DNA of 64,000 nt from NCBI GenBank assembly GCA_963930655.1, contig OZ005612.1, positions 18,171,001 to 18,235,000 on the forward strand. Direction: 5' to 3'. Below the pieces are notes generated by a model. That model had not been told where the DNA came from, ran no database searches, and saw only the letters and a list, made by a program, of their open reading frames with translations. The stretch is from Myrica gale (Eukaryota > Streptophyta > Magnoliopsida > Fagales > Myricaceae). Made by a program: the position numbers and the translations under genes. This document shows positions 49,094 through 60,686 of this stretch, piece by piece (position 1 is the stretch's first letter; each line of letters opens with the position of its first letter).

Positions 49094-49518
49094 TTAGAAA
49101 TTCAACGGGATGTCGGATGGAGTGAAAAGTCACGACTATATGTTCACAATGACTAAAAAGTAAAAAAATTAAGTTCGACCATTTTGTCAACGGTACGAAA
49201 ACTTAGTGACTAAATTGCCAATTTTCCTATTCATTAATTGGAAATTCTCTTTTAGCTTTTAGTTGTTGAATTAATTCCTATTTTTAGGAAGTGTCCTTCG
49301 AATTCCTTTTGCATAAGCTTCTTTCCTGCATTAATGTAGTTGGGCCGTGATCTACCCCTGATAATTTCTTGGTCAATAAGCTAGAAATCCTATAGGAGCA
49401 GCCTGATTCTTTCTTTCTTTGGTCTCACCCGTGGTTAATTATCTCATTTTGAATGTGTTCCTTTGCTACTTGGGCATTTGAGTTTGATGGTTTTTTTTTG
49501 GTACAAAATTTTCAGAGA

Positions 49519-52500
49519 ATGGACTTCAGAGAAGTAATGCGGAAGGCTAACTGTTTGATTTCTCAAGTAAGAGGCTAAAAGCCTGAGCTTCTTGTTTAGT
49601 GTTATTTCATTTACTGGGAGCTGTTTTTAGTTTAAAATGCACCTATACCCATTCGGTTTATTGCAGCCCTGTTGATACTCTTGGCGTTGTACATTTCTTA
49701 ATTACAGCATTTGTGGTGTTCGGTTTTTGTGAGGAACTATATTCATTCCCTGTTAAAACCACTGAAGAAATCAATTGAATAGCAGTAAAGGTGGTTTAAT
49801 TAATGTTACCTTTTTTATTACTCTCAGTATATTTTATCTGTCATATTCAGCTTGCTTGTAGTACTACTGCATATAGTGCTCAAAAGAACATTTACCATTG
49901 TTGAGTTTGCATGATAAGAAGCATTGAATTATACATAAGATGTTTCGATTTGGAATTTTTGGCTTGTTTCAGATGTCTGGTAGCTCAAAAACTTGCCAGT
50001 CCATAGACATCAAGTGCAAGTGGAATAATTTTTGGTTTGCTATATGCGTCCATAGTCTTGTGCAGTCTTTTCTTTTGGATTAATGGATGAGCAGCAGTAA
50101 GTTAATGCAGAAGACTAGGATCATTGTTCAAAGTGATAATAGAAAGTTTGATGAAGTTCATTCCTAAGTCTTAAAGACATTTGTATCAGTGCTTCTGTTT
50201 AGAGCTGTTTTTTTTTAATTCAAAAGAATGGCATTAATACATAAAAGTCTAAGCAGTTAATTACTTCCAACTGGCATTAAAAACAAAAATGAAGATTGTA
50301 ATCCAGCAACACATTTGAGATGAACATTTGGTGAGGATGTAGCCTGAGAAATGGTAGATGGGGTGGTATGTATAGCTGGAGTTTGGACACCTTTAACTCC
50401 AAGATTGCATTACTAAACACTTATTGGTCATATTTTTTGCATTCGTCTACCCTAATATCTTGAGAGGGGACAGCTTGCTTGCTGTTAATAATTTTAGTTC
50501 AATTTGAGATGTAGCCTAGAAGTAGCACAGGGTGATGGCAAATGCAAGGAAAAGGAACAGAATAAGTGGTTCACTCGATGCAGCAATATTTAGGAAGGTT
50601 TCCTACCATACTAAGCTCTTATTTTGCTCCATCGGATCTGCGTATGTGACTCATCGTGCCTGTTTAGAGATTATAGATTGTAAGACTGCTGGGCCTTCCT
50701 GTGGTGAGGGAAGATCAGGCTCAGAAAAATGCTGATTGACATTTATGATTCATGCCATGCTGTTTTCTTTGAACTTAAGTACGATGTTCATTCTCGTTTT
50801 TAAGGCTGGTGCAGATTGGAAAGTTTGTGCTTCAAGGCCTATGGTGTATTCTGCATTTTAGTATCAGCATATGGTACTTTCTGCTCGAGATAGCTCGTGT
50901 GGTTGAAAGCTATCTTATATCTAGTGGTCTGCTGAAGAGCTATAAAGCCCTTGATTTGGGCAAGCTCAATTACCTGGCCATTGTGGTTGGAAGTGAAGAA
51001 GCTTGCCAAACTGGAAAGGTCATTGAACTTTTAGAGTGGCTGGAAGCTATTGGTGTGAAGCATGTGTGCCTTTATGATATGGAAGGTGAGGATGTGAGGG
51101 TTTAACAAGGTGGAAGTTCTACAATTGCTGAGTAATAATGTTTGGTATGCAACTCTTGTTATGTAAATGATTTGTTTTTGGACATTCGATGTTGTAGGAG
51201 TATTAAAGAAATCAAAAGAAGCCATCTTGGAGAAAATGAACAATGCAACAGTCTTTCAGGTATCTTCCATCTGTACAATAAAGTTACAATTTATCCCTAC
51301 TTCAACTCCATTCATTGATGGAAGTTTGCTGTGATATTGTGAGTAATATATGATACACGAGTAACTAAAGCCTATAGTCATACTGTACCGGCAACTTGAC
51401 TCTTTTTGTCCCATAAATCTTTGAACTTAACAAAATTTCCTTATTTTAAAATCTTGTTATGTTTGTATATTACTGGCATTTGGTGCGTCTTTAACATTCA
51501 TTAAACAGTACATGACTTGGTTCTTTGAATATGTATGAAAACAAAGCACCTGTTTGCAGGTGATCAGTTCCTGCTACAATGAATAACTATAACACCTAAA
51601 GAAAAGAGAGATTCTCAGTATGATTTGCATCATGTGGAACTGGCATTTCCACCATCAATCTTGCCAAATTTTGCATTTGTTGTGTGCAGGAAGCTGATGA
51701 AAGGAATAAGCTGCTTGACCAACAACATATGACACTAGAATTTGCTTCATATTCTGATGGAAAGGAAGCTGTGGCTAAAGCAGCTAACTTACTTTTTGCC
51801 AAGTATTTGAAATCAGCTAATTCCAGTGGAGATCAAGAAGAAAGAATCTTTACAGAACTTCACATGACTGAAGCACTAAGAGCTGTTGGTTTGTTTACTT
51901 CTCATTGTGCTCAATGGTTTAGAGAATTTGGTGGGTTTTCACTGTAATTTATGAACTTTTTGTATATATATTAATGTGCTATCAGGTAGCGGAGGACCCG
52001 AACCGGACCTCCTATTAGTCTATGGAGCTGCAAGATGTCACCTAGGTTTCCCTGCATGGAGGATCCGATATACAGAGATTGTGTGAGTATCCTTCCTTTT
52101 TGTAGTTTGCCTTTCCATAAATACTCCATTTACTTGGTGCTCTGAGTAGTTCTTATAAGAAGCCATGAAAAGTAGAAAACTGAATGATCCATTAATCGCA
52201 CTACTTGTCGAAAGCTAAAGAGAAATATCGAGTCTTGAGCCAAATCTAAGTTATTTAGGCTCTACAGGCACCTGCATAATGGCGTCTTCCTTTGTCGTAT
52301 GCGGTTGTGGTGAGATTGTGTTTGAAACACTTCTCACTCTCTTATACATTTTCTTTTCTTGGATCAAATTGTGTCCAATTTCTGTGTGACAGTCATATGG
52401 GATCATTGAAGTCCATGAGGTATGGTTCCCTAATCAAGGCCATCTACAAATTCACCATGGTTCGCCAGAACTATGGTAAGTGGCTTCTGATTTTGTGTCA

Positions 52501-52575
52501 CACTTTCAATTTCTATTCAATTATAACGTGCTGGTTTGAATATCTGCACTCTCTTTTGTTCCTTCAGGTAAGTGA
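49519..52575 (+). CDS. LEW1: LEW1, NUS1-type subunit of dehydrodolichyl diphosphate synthase
   Basis: Exons 49519-49566, 50815-51085, 51198-51259, 51690-51888, 51986-52082, 52393-52475 and 52568-52575 join in phase at GT-AG sites to 768 nt, 255 residues, the usual length for plant LEW1. The start MDFREVMRKANCLISQ is encoded by a 48-nt exon. Then come a membrane segment (about 20-45, LWCILHFSISIWYFLL), YLAIVVGSEEA, a hydrophilic middle, PDLLLVYGAARCHLGFPAWR, IRYTEIVHMGSLK and a C-terminal VRQNYGK. The protein has the cis-prenyltransferase fold but not the catalytic Asp motif. In the ER it partners a cis-prenyltransferase to make dolichol for protein glycosylation, and the Arabidopsis mutant shows leaf wilting (family knowledge). 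The last exon codes only the final residues. Reading through its 5' intron would replace the ending. Confidence 0.93.
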
Positions 52576-54193
52576 GCCCCACTGCATTTGGAGGCCATCA
52601 TCCTGAATAAGCGGTGAAAAGTTATATGGGTCAGTGAATTCTGCAGCGGTTCCCAAGTTTTTCCACGCAGCATTAACTTCTTTTTATCCTTTATACTGAG
52701 ACAGATTGCAGTGGCTTATAAATTGCCAAGCCAGATATAAGAAAACTTCTCCGTCGTCATATGTGAGACTGGATATTATTATTGTCGAGGAACCTAATTG
52801 CATGCATATCAAATGGTTTATTGCCTTCGGGCAGAGTTCTCCGTGTCTAATTAATTTGACAAGGCACAGCGTATACTGAAAATGCTAAACATTCTAATTT
52901 TAGGTCGAAGTTTCACACTGAGGCCTATTTCTGAAGACTTTTGTGGTCTAATATTTTCTGATTTATTTATGACCTCACAGTTTGAGCACGTGCACATTTT
53001 CTGATTTATTACCTCAGCGCGGTTTGAGCACGTGCACTGATGCCGCTACTATTGGATCGGCGATGTTTGTTATATAAAAATTTGTATGATTTGTATGATT
53101 TTTTTTTTTTATAAAATTGTGAATATTTATGTATATTGGAGTTTTATATATTTTTGTGTAAAAATTGGTAAATTTTTGTAAAGATATTTAATTTTTATTG
53201 GAGTTTGGTGAAAAAATATAGAGAATATTTGTTAGAATTTTTTTGAAAAGGTATTGGAAGTTATGTGAAAAGTTAGAGTTTGTGTTAAAGGTATTAGTGT
53301 TTGTGTAAGATTTTTTGATGTTTTGTGAATTTGTTGTATTCATTATATTTTAGAATATTTTTACAAAATGAACGTGACCGATAAAAAAAATATGGTTTTT
53401 TATTTTTTATTTGGGATAAATATACTTTTCACCTATCAATTACCAGGTCTATAACACATTGTACTTTAAATTATACACATTGTACTCTCCAACTACTAAT
53501 GTTTGACACTTTGCACTATAAACTACCTATTTTGACACATTAAACCCTCTAACTTCTAGTGTTAAACACTTTGCACCTTCAATCTAACAATAATACTTTT
53601 GAGAAATTAATGAATTGATAACAATATCTTTAATATATGCAAAATGAGTGAAGGGTATTATCTTTATTTTAGTCTAAAAATTTGACAAATGGTGTAAAAT
53701 GTTTAAGATCAATAGATAAGAGGTACTGATAATTTAGGGTATAAAGTGCAACACCTCTTATATTTCTAGTTCTTAGGTAAAAATCGTATTTTTTTCTTTT
53801 TATTTTTTTTTGCTATTGTCAAACGTTGCAGGAAGAAACCCGAAGTCATTTAAGTCGACACATTTTTCTGCTTTAGTGGTTCTTCAGGGCGCTTATTCGA
53901 CATCTTCACTTTTGACATGGTCAGTTGTGTTGATAGTAGCTTTGCTCTTGATCCTCCTTGAATTAGTGTACTTTTCTACTTCCCAATTGAAAAAAAAAAG
54001 AAAAAAAGAAAAACCCAATTCTGTACTCTCACCTAATAGAACTTTAAGAAATTTTCGACCATCTGATGTGTTTTTTCGCTACGCTGTTGATTCCATCAAT
54101 CTGGCCACACTGCAAACAAGATTCCAGATTAGGATCAGCTTTAAGAAATTCATTCTCAAATGTGGTGTACTATTGAAACAACACTAACATGCT
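52576..54193. other. Spacer with small repeats between LEW1 and the hAT element
   Basis: A tandem duplication of about 55 bp lies at about 52950-53038 (GGTTTGAGCACGTGCAC and TTTCTGATTTATT occur twice). 53096-53400 is AT-rich with family A-like interior sequence. 53404-53780 starts GGGATAAATATAC and may be an eroded inverted-repeat element. The frame at 53810-54187 has no recognisable content. Confidence 0.5.
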
Positions 54194-54407
54194 CCTTGTG
54201 CCAGTGGCGGAACCAGGAATCCAATCGAAGGGGGTCGAACTCCTAAGAAAAAATGACAAAAACAAAATTTACTAAGTAATGCAATAAAATATCTTAAAGT
54301 TAAAATATAATAAATTAAGGACTAAAAACACTAAAAATATTGAAATACACGTACCGTACTATTTGTTGATACTGAGAGGTGGCAATTGGATCCTACGAGA
54401 CTGTATA

Positions 54408-54568
54408 TTTTGAAAACGTTGTAAAATAACTTCATTTTCAATAGTTTCAAAAATTTATCTCTCGATGTATACCACCAAACTATCATTCATCCATTCATCT
54501 CCTATCTTATTACGCAAATCAGTTTTAATAAACTTCATTACAGAGAACACTCTCTCAACAAATGCATT
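54408..54568 (-). pseudogene. C-terminal remnant of a hAT transposase (TTF-type / ZMYM1-like)
   Basis: From 54568 down: NAFVERVFSVMKFIKTDLRN, KIGDEWMNDSLVVYIER, stop, and after a one-base shift IFETIENEVILQRFQN. This is the hAT dimerisation region, in which an ERxFSxMK core is typical. The rest of the transposase (BED/TTF finger, catalytic core) was not found in the element. Confidence 0.85.
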
Positions 54569-54696
54569 TTGTCATAGCAAATTTCTTACTGGATTAATCT
54601 TCATACCGGTGTGTTTTTCTGTTGTTATTTATGCCATTTTGTAATGTAAATTAGTATTTCACTTGTAACCTCACGAAATTTGGCTTAAACTTGCAG

Positions 54697-54789
54697 AGAT
54701 TGGGTTGGGTCTCATTGGTTTTGGTATCATTTTCACATTCCTGGGTGTAATTCTATTATTTGACGGGGGGTTTGCTTGCTCTTGGGAAT
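54697..54789 (+). pseudogene. Captured exon of a GOT1-like vesicle transport protein
   Basis: After TTGCAG the exon reads IGLGLIGFGIIFTFLGVILL, then FDGG, one extra G in a G run, then LLALGN and a GTAAGG donor. This matches the conserved first membrane hairpin of GOT1/SFT2 proteins, small four-helix membrane proteins of Golgi vesicle traffic. Flanking intron-like sequence is kept, so capture was at DNA level. No other exon of the gene was found in the window. The frameshift and isolation make it non-functional. Confidence 0.8.
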
Positions 54790-54863
54790 GTAAGGCTTTT
54801 TGATGACTTAAACCTTCTTGTCTTGTCTATTCTTTAAAGGCATGATTTTCTATCTTTTTCTTT

Positions 54864-55727
54864 AGGGATAAATGATATTTTGGTCCTTGTGGTTTGAGTG
54901 AAAATCAAATTAGTCCCTTAACAATTTTTTTCATCAATCGGGTCCCTGATCTTTACATGCTTTTATATTAAGTCATTCCGTCCAAATCCGTCTACTGACT
55001 TAATGGTAAGTGCCAACCTGATCTGCTCGGGATAGAGAGCTGAGAGGATCGAGAGGCCCGAGCAGGTCGGGCTGCAATCAAATTAGTCTCTTATCAATTT
55101 TTTTCCATCAATCGGGTCTCTGATCTGTACATGCTTTTATATTAAGTCTTTCTGTTCTAATCCGTCCACTGACTTAACGGTAAGTGTCAACCTGATCTGC
55201 TCGGGATGGAGAGCTGAGAGGATCGAGAGGCCCGAGTAGGCCCGCCGTGCGCACAAATGCTATATTAAAGCAGCCTGAGCATCCCGAGCAAAAGCAACCC
55301 GACATCCGGAGCACAATCAGCCCGAGCATCCCGAGCATAAGCAGATCGAGAGGCCCGAGCAGCAAGGCCGCTCCCGCAAATGCTATACAAAAGCAGCCCG
55401 AGCATCCCGAACACAAGTAGTCCGAAATCCCGAGCATAAGCAGATCGAGAGGCCCGAGCAGCAAGACCGCTCTTGCAAAGGCTATATAAAAGTAGTCCGA
55501 GTATCCCGAGCACAAGCAGTCCGACCTGCTCGGGCATCTCGATCCTCTCAGCTCTCCATCCCGAGCAGATCAGGTTGACACTTACCGTTAAGTCAGTGGA
55601 CGGATTTGGACGGAAGGACTTAATATAAAAGCATGTAAAGATCAGAGACCCGATTGATGAAAAAAATTGTTAAGGGACTAATTTGATTTTCACCCAAATC
55701 AGAGAGACCAAAATACCATTTATCCCT
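54864..55727. mobile_element. Nested foldback element, 864 bp, with arms of about 210 bp
   Basis: It begins AGGGATAAATGATATTTTGG and ends with the complementary CCAAAATACCATTTATCCCT. The arms continue through CAAATTAGTCCCTTAACAAT and GCTCGGGAT-GAGAGCTGAGAG. The inner part of the left arm (about 54908-55070) is repeated once more in direct order (about 55076-55240). The centre (55250-55520) is made of short CCCGAGCA-type repeats, including two long direct copies of GAGAGGCCCGAGCAGCAAG. Confidence 0.8.
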
Positions 55728-56883
55728 TCTCTTTATTCTTCAATCAGATTTTTTGCTTGCCAGGGTAGCCATTTTGCTTGGTTGACATTCAACGTGGAAC
55801 CTCTTCACTAACATAGCAAACTACAAGGTATCACAAAGGGTGTTGGTTGAACGCATCCTTCTCACATTTAGGGTGTGGGAGATGGTTGCATGTGAAACAT
55901 AATTTTTTCAAAATGCTTGTACAAAAGCTTGGAGACAAAACCAAAACCTCAGGCATTACAAATTCTGTTTACATGAGGTTACCAGATGGCATTGCTTTTT
56001 CCAATATAAGCTCTTCTCATCAACCAACCTAGTGTTGTTCGAGCTAAACAAACCATCTATATGAGCAGTGTTTAATTGCTAGCATCATATTTTATCTAGC
56101 TCACTTAGATAAAGAAACTTGGGGCAGGGCTCTCTGACAGAAAAAGAAAATCCGGACGCAATTATATGTCCAACAGCTAGGGAACATTCTCAAGTTACAC
56201 TAGCATCTGAATTTAGGGCTCAGTGGGGCTTGCGTACTACTTAAAAATAGGAAACACTTGAAAATATATCCAGTATGTATATGTGATTGTAAATTGGCCT
56301 CACACCCACCTGCTCTTATCTTTGCAATTGCGTGGAACTTCTTTAAGTTTGAAGGGGGGCGGGCCTGGTTTGAAGGGAGGCGGGCTGGGCTTAACCTATG
56401 TAAAAAAAAAAAAAAAAAATTTGTAGTGATGAGTGTCGGCCGACCCCCTTCGTCACACCCCGGTTCCGTCCCTGCCTTGTGCTCCATCCCAGAGTTTTTC
56501 AAGACTTCTTTAGTAGTCTACACAACCATGTAATTCTGTTTTGCTTCTCGTTTCCGCTGCCAAAAAAAAAAAAACAAGGGTATATGGCCAGCCCTTAATT
56601 ATGAGTGCAAAAAAACGAGATGAACTTTAAGAAAGCTGGGTATAAAGTACTGTGATAAGTTAGATAATCATGAAGCAAACACTAACATGCTCAATCTGGT
56701 AAGCAGTTGTGTAGCTCGAGTCGTCTACATCCAGTTTAGTTCCGTAATAAGCAGCTTTATCGCCTGAATCATTTGCTTCTTGTATAATTCCGTAAGTAGC
56801 TTCATAAACCGAGTCCGGTTTAGTTTCATAAGTCTTGTTTAGCCTGGTAAGCAACTGCATAACTTGAGTCGTCCACGTCTAGT

Positions 56884-57339
56884 CAGGGCCGACTCAAACC
56901 AAATGGAGGCTAAGGCAAAATACATTATTAGGCTTTTTTATATAAAATTTAATATAAAATATTTAAAATTATCTGAAAAATTATTAAATTTAATATAAAA
57001 TATATTCAAGGCCCCATTAATTATTTTTTGTGAGGCCTTCATACATGACATCAAGAGTCCATGACTAGAACAATTAAGAAATTTATAAGACATTTTTTCT
57101 CATTGAGCAAAGTTCAGAAATATCTAAAAAGGGATTAGGAGGCCTGAAATAAATATATCAGTCCACTCATGATAAAAAATGAAAATATTGCATCTTGCCA
57201 TTCTTTTTTTTCCTAGCTCAATTTTATTTTTATTTTTGGGTTATCTACAACAAAAAAAAAAATTTAGACTTTATGGGGCCTTGCTCAAGGTGAGGTCTTA
57301 GACCACTGCGTAAGTTGCCTTACCCTTGACCCAGCCCTG
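56884..57339. mobile_element. 456-bp hAT-like element in the 27-residue repeat gene
   Basis: The left end CAGGGCCGACTCAA and the complement of the right end CAGGGCTGGGTCAA are imperfect inverted repeats. The flanking octamers CGTCTAGT (56876-56883) and CATCCAGT (57340-57347) differ by two transitions. The undisturbed repeat unit at about 57915 reads CATCCAGTTTAGTTCCGTAA, confirming the target site. The interior is AT-rich with no ORF. Confidence 0.75.
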
Positions 57340-57359
57340 CATCCAGTTTAGTTATGTAG

Positions 57360-57926
57360 GCAGCTTTATAACCCGAATCCTTCGTGTCTTATTTAGTCTG
57401 GTAAGCAGCTACATAATCTAAGAATAATTTAGTTCCGTAAGCTGCCTTATAACCTGAATCCTTTGCATCTTGTTTAGTGTGGTAAGAAGTTGCATAATTT
57501 GAGACCAGTTTAGTTCCGTAAGCAGCTTTATAACTTGAATCTTTCGCATCTTGTTTAGTTCGGTAAGAAGTTGCATAATCTGAAGCCATTTTAGTTCTGT
57601 AAGCAGCTTTATAACCTGAATCTTTTGCGTCTTGTTTAGTCCAGTAAGAAGCTGCATAATATGAGACCAGTTTAGTTCCGCATACAGCCTTATAACCTAA
57701 ATCTTTCACGTCTTGTTTAGTCCCGTAAGAAGTTGCATAATTTGAGACCAGTTTAGTTCCGTACGCAGCCTTATAACCTGAATCTTTCGCGTCTTGTTTA
57801 GTCCGGTAAGAAGCTGCATAATCTGAAATCAGTTTAGTTCCACAAGCAGCTTTATAACTTGAATCCTTCGCGGCTTTTTTATCCGGTAAGTAGATGCATA
57901 ACTTAGGTGGTCCACATCCAGTTTAG
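57360..57926 (-). repeat. 81-bp tandem repeat array, seven units
   Basis: Units start at 57360, 57441, 57522, 57603, 57684, 57765 and 57846, a constant 81-bp spacing, each beginning GCAGCTTTATAACCTGAATC or close to it. Since 81 is a multiple of 3, each unit adds 27 residues to the minus-strand frame, which stays open from about 57890 to 57389. Degenerate units continue to about 58010 and at 56700-56870. Confidence 0.9.
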
Positions 57927-58362
57927 TTCCGTAAGATGTAGCTCCATAACCTGAATCTGTGGCATTTAATTGTTTAGTACGTAGGGCGTAAACGACTGCG
58001 TAAGCATGCATCTCGTTCAGTTTTGTAACTCGCTAAATATTAAATAAGCCGATCACTTAGCTGTGTTATGTCTAGTCCCAGACGCACTTATGTGATCCAA
58101 CTGATCTTTCGCGTCTTGTTTGGTTTCACGGCCGACCTCGTTTCGATCGGTCACCAATTCCACATGTTTCATGGCCTGCCGAGCTACGGCGTCCCTTGCT
58201 CCATCGCCACTCTCACACTGCATAAAAATAACGCAAAGATCAAACTGAAAAAATACCAAACTACATGGAGGACAACTAGGAGTACTACAAATGCTTTTGT
58301 TAGTAAGTCTTCAAGAGCAAAAGATAAAAGAGGAGGATCCCAAATGGAAACCGAAGAGCCAT

Positions 58363-60686
58363 ATTTCTTCTCACCACGATACTGATCAGTCTGTGATCTA
58401 CTGTCTAGCTAGTGTGTGAGTCCTCCAGATAACCTGTGCTTACTTTTATAGCAATCGGATGGGTTTCAGTTGATTAAAATAAATCTTCATAGCATGAGAG
58501 AGAGAGATTTCAATGACCAATAATTGATGGCCAAGGTTACCCTAGTAAAGTATCATAGGATCGAATATTAATAATGTATAATAACCACATATATTATTGA
58601 AGTCCCATATACACTGTCTCTTCTTCTTTGTTCGTCTACCATCCTGCAAAAGTACTCTGACCTTGTTGGACGCAACACGCGGCAATTAAGACAACCTCAG
58701 AATAAAGCATCTCACAAATTGGAGAACAAAAGACTTGCCGATAATTAACTATACTAGAACAAGGTTGTGTAGGAATTACTACATTTCTATGTTTAGAACA
58801 TTGAATCCCTTATCCTACCACATAGGTGCAATATATTGCTCTTACGTGTATATATATATATATGGGATTCAGTATGTGATGTTTTAAATTATATATAGAT
58901 TGCATACTTTTCCACGTGATGTGGTAAGAAAATTCAGCAACCGATCGAGCCACTTCCTGTTCAAACAGATCGAGCTGGATAAACTTTTGTGACGTTACAC
59001 TTTAATTAACAGCACATTAAATATTCTTATGGTTTGGAATATTACATTAATTTTACATTCTGATCATGAATCAACCAATTATAATCCCGCATCACCGTTT
59101 AGTTGTTAGCTCAGTAAGAATTTTTTTTCTTCTAGGGTGTGGATTAATAGATCATGATCACGACGTCGTAACATCATTCCATTGCAATTATTTGCTTTAC
59201 TAAAATCTTCTCACGAGTTTGACTTCTGACAAATAATTATGAACATAAAGAAAATTAGGCCTAAATACAAGGAGGGTTTTAGTTAATCTATTGAAATTTG
59301 ATAAGAAATTACGTAAGAAATCTAATAGGACATATGAAATTTTTATCAAAATTTTTGTATTGGTGTTAAAAATGAGGTGGTATTGGAATTGGTGAATGAA
59401 TAATAAAAGTAAAAGTAAAATTTCGAAAAATATTTGATAAAAATAAAATTTTGTTAAAGTTTTAAGTTGCCAAACGCTGTATTATTATCTCCCAGCAAAT
59501 AACGAAATATCCATGAGTTAATTATAAATGGCCGAGTGGTGAGCTCAATACTTGCATGTTCTTATAAAATAATAATAGAGAAGTTCAATGATTTCATCTG
59601 TAATAGTATTACATCTACGGATCTATTTGATAATAGTTGTCAGCATGCATTTTATCTATTTGATAATGGTTGTCAATGAAGAGTGTCGTGGGTATGCGAG
59701 GTTGAGGGTGGAGATTGAGTTCGTTTAAGCAGTGCTTAGATATAGAATTGGGATCAGGATGCTCTATAAGTTCCACTAGAATTGCATGGATGATATAGAC
59801 ACAACAGTTGACCATAGTGTAAAACTCATTCAATCCAAACTTTACACGAACAACATTATACCGTAAAATCCACTTATTGTGTCTATCGCTTTCCAAATTG
59901 CATTATACAATTCGAAGATGTAAATTGGATCCAAGAACCTTAAATATATGGGGATCTCGTGATTCGACGCAGCCTTAAAGATATAATAGATAGACTTTGC
60001 TTCGTGTTCCTCTTCTAGTATGATCAATTATACTACCAGGAATGTTAGCATTTTTAACGCCCTGATATATGATACTTTCTAGAAATTCAAGAGAAACCTT
60101 CATCTAAAATTACAATTAAAGTAAACAAGTACCTTGGGATTCATATTGATCTGAAAACGCATCTATCCCATAAAGTAAAGATGAAGGTAATTAAGCAGAT
60201 CAGTTAAATAAATGAAGCTGGACGTTTGGCACATGCCATAATTTATTGTTCTTAACTCTTCTGCATCCCCTATATAGAAGGGTGGGGTGAACATAATATG
60301 GCACCAAAGAGAGCCGAAGGCACTAAATAATCCCAAATACGAGTCTTGGTAAAGGATAAGGATCCCTTGAAAAAAGACTTGGTTTTCAGTAGTTTTATGA
60401 GAACGGTTGAGAAACAGAGTCGATTCCACCCTCGGTTGAATCTCAGGAGTAGCATTGTCGTAGTCCCTTCCATCTATTGGGGGCTCCGACTATTTCCAAG
60501 AGGTGAAGAAACCCCTCTTGTCCGGGTGACAAGATAACTCTAGGTTGTTTATCTTATCTGGGCCGATTCAATAGAAGAATATCATGGGGGACTTGTCATT
60601 TAAGGCAACCTGAGAATATGAATTTGATGACAAATGGCACTATGATGTCCCTCCAGGCATAAAATGGTTCGAAAGAAAATCTAAAC
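58363..60686. other. Spacer between the repeat pseudogene and CLPP6
   Basis: No gene could be recognised. A TA repeat lies at about 58852-58862. Minus-strand frames at 59615-60027 (IPIYLRFLDPIYIFELYNAI, VNCCVYIIHAILVELIEHPD) and 60163-60429 look protein-like in places but are short, overlap in different frames and match no family I know. They may be old gene or transposon debris. The last 100 bp are the CLPP6 3' region. Confidence 0.45.

Larger units (their letters stand above)
54202..56474 (-). mobile_element. hAT element of 2273 bp with 8-bp target duplication and captured DNA
   Basis: CCTTGTGC stands at 54194-54201 and again at 56475-56482. The left end reads CAGTGGCGGAACCAGGAA then GAAGGGGGTCG. 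The complement of the right end reads CAGGGACGGAACCGGGG then GAAGGGGGTCG. Within are a transposase remnant near the left end, a GOT1-like exon and a nested foldback element. The transposase points to the minus strand. About 700 bp at the right (55730-56440) show no clear coding content. It is non-autonomous now. Confidence 0.85.
56660..58362 (-). pseudogene. Decayed gene of 27-residue tandem repeats, family unknown
   Basis: A minus-strand ATG at 58362 opens a hydrophobic, signal-like stretch (MALRFPFGILLFYLLLLK) that soon meets a stop. A TTTTTATGCAG acceptor at about 58220 then opens CESGDGARDAV, ETKQDAKD. Next come imperfect repeats on the plan YGTKLVSDYAASYRTKQDAKDSGYKAA (spaces aside, 27 residues). 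A last unit ends near 56660. Lesions seen: a frame break near 58030, a one-base shift in an A run near 57890, a TAA near 57387, a hAT-like insertion at 56884-57339 and a TGA near 56830. The Tyr/Lys/Asp-rich repeats with a secretion-like start suggest an extracellular or seed-type repeat protein, but I do not recognise it. An intron between the start and the acceptor is inferred only. Confidence 0.5.

Noticed and set aside
53810-54187. 125-codon ORF upstream of the hAT element
   Set aside because: Contains a Lys run from A-rich DNA and no domain. Both ends lie in repeat-derived sequence.
57360-57926. CRISPR-like or satellite array
   Set aside because: The whole 81-bp unit is repeated with no unique spacers, the host is a plant, and the period keeps a reading frame.
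58068-58385. 105-codon plus-strand ORF
   Set aside because: Antisense to the 5' part of the repeat pseudogene, with no domain.
59615-60027. Two overlapping minus-strand frames with protein-like runs
   Set aside because: They need frameshifts to join, and no family could be named. Kept only as a remark in the spacer entry.
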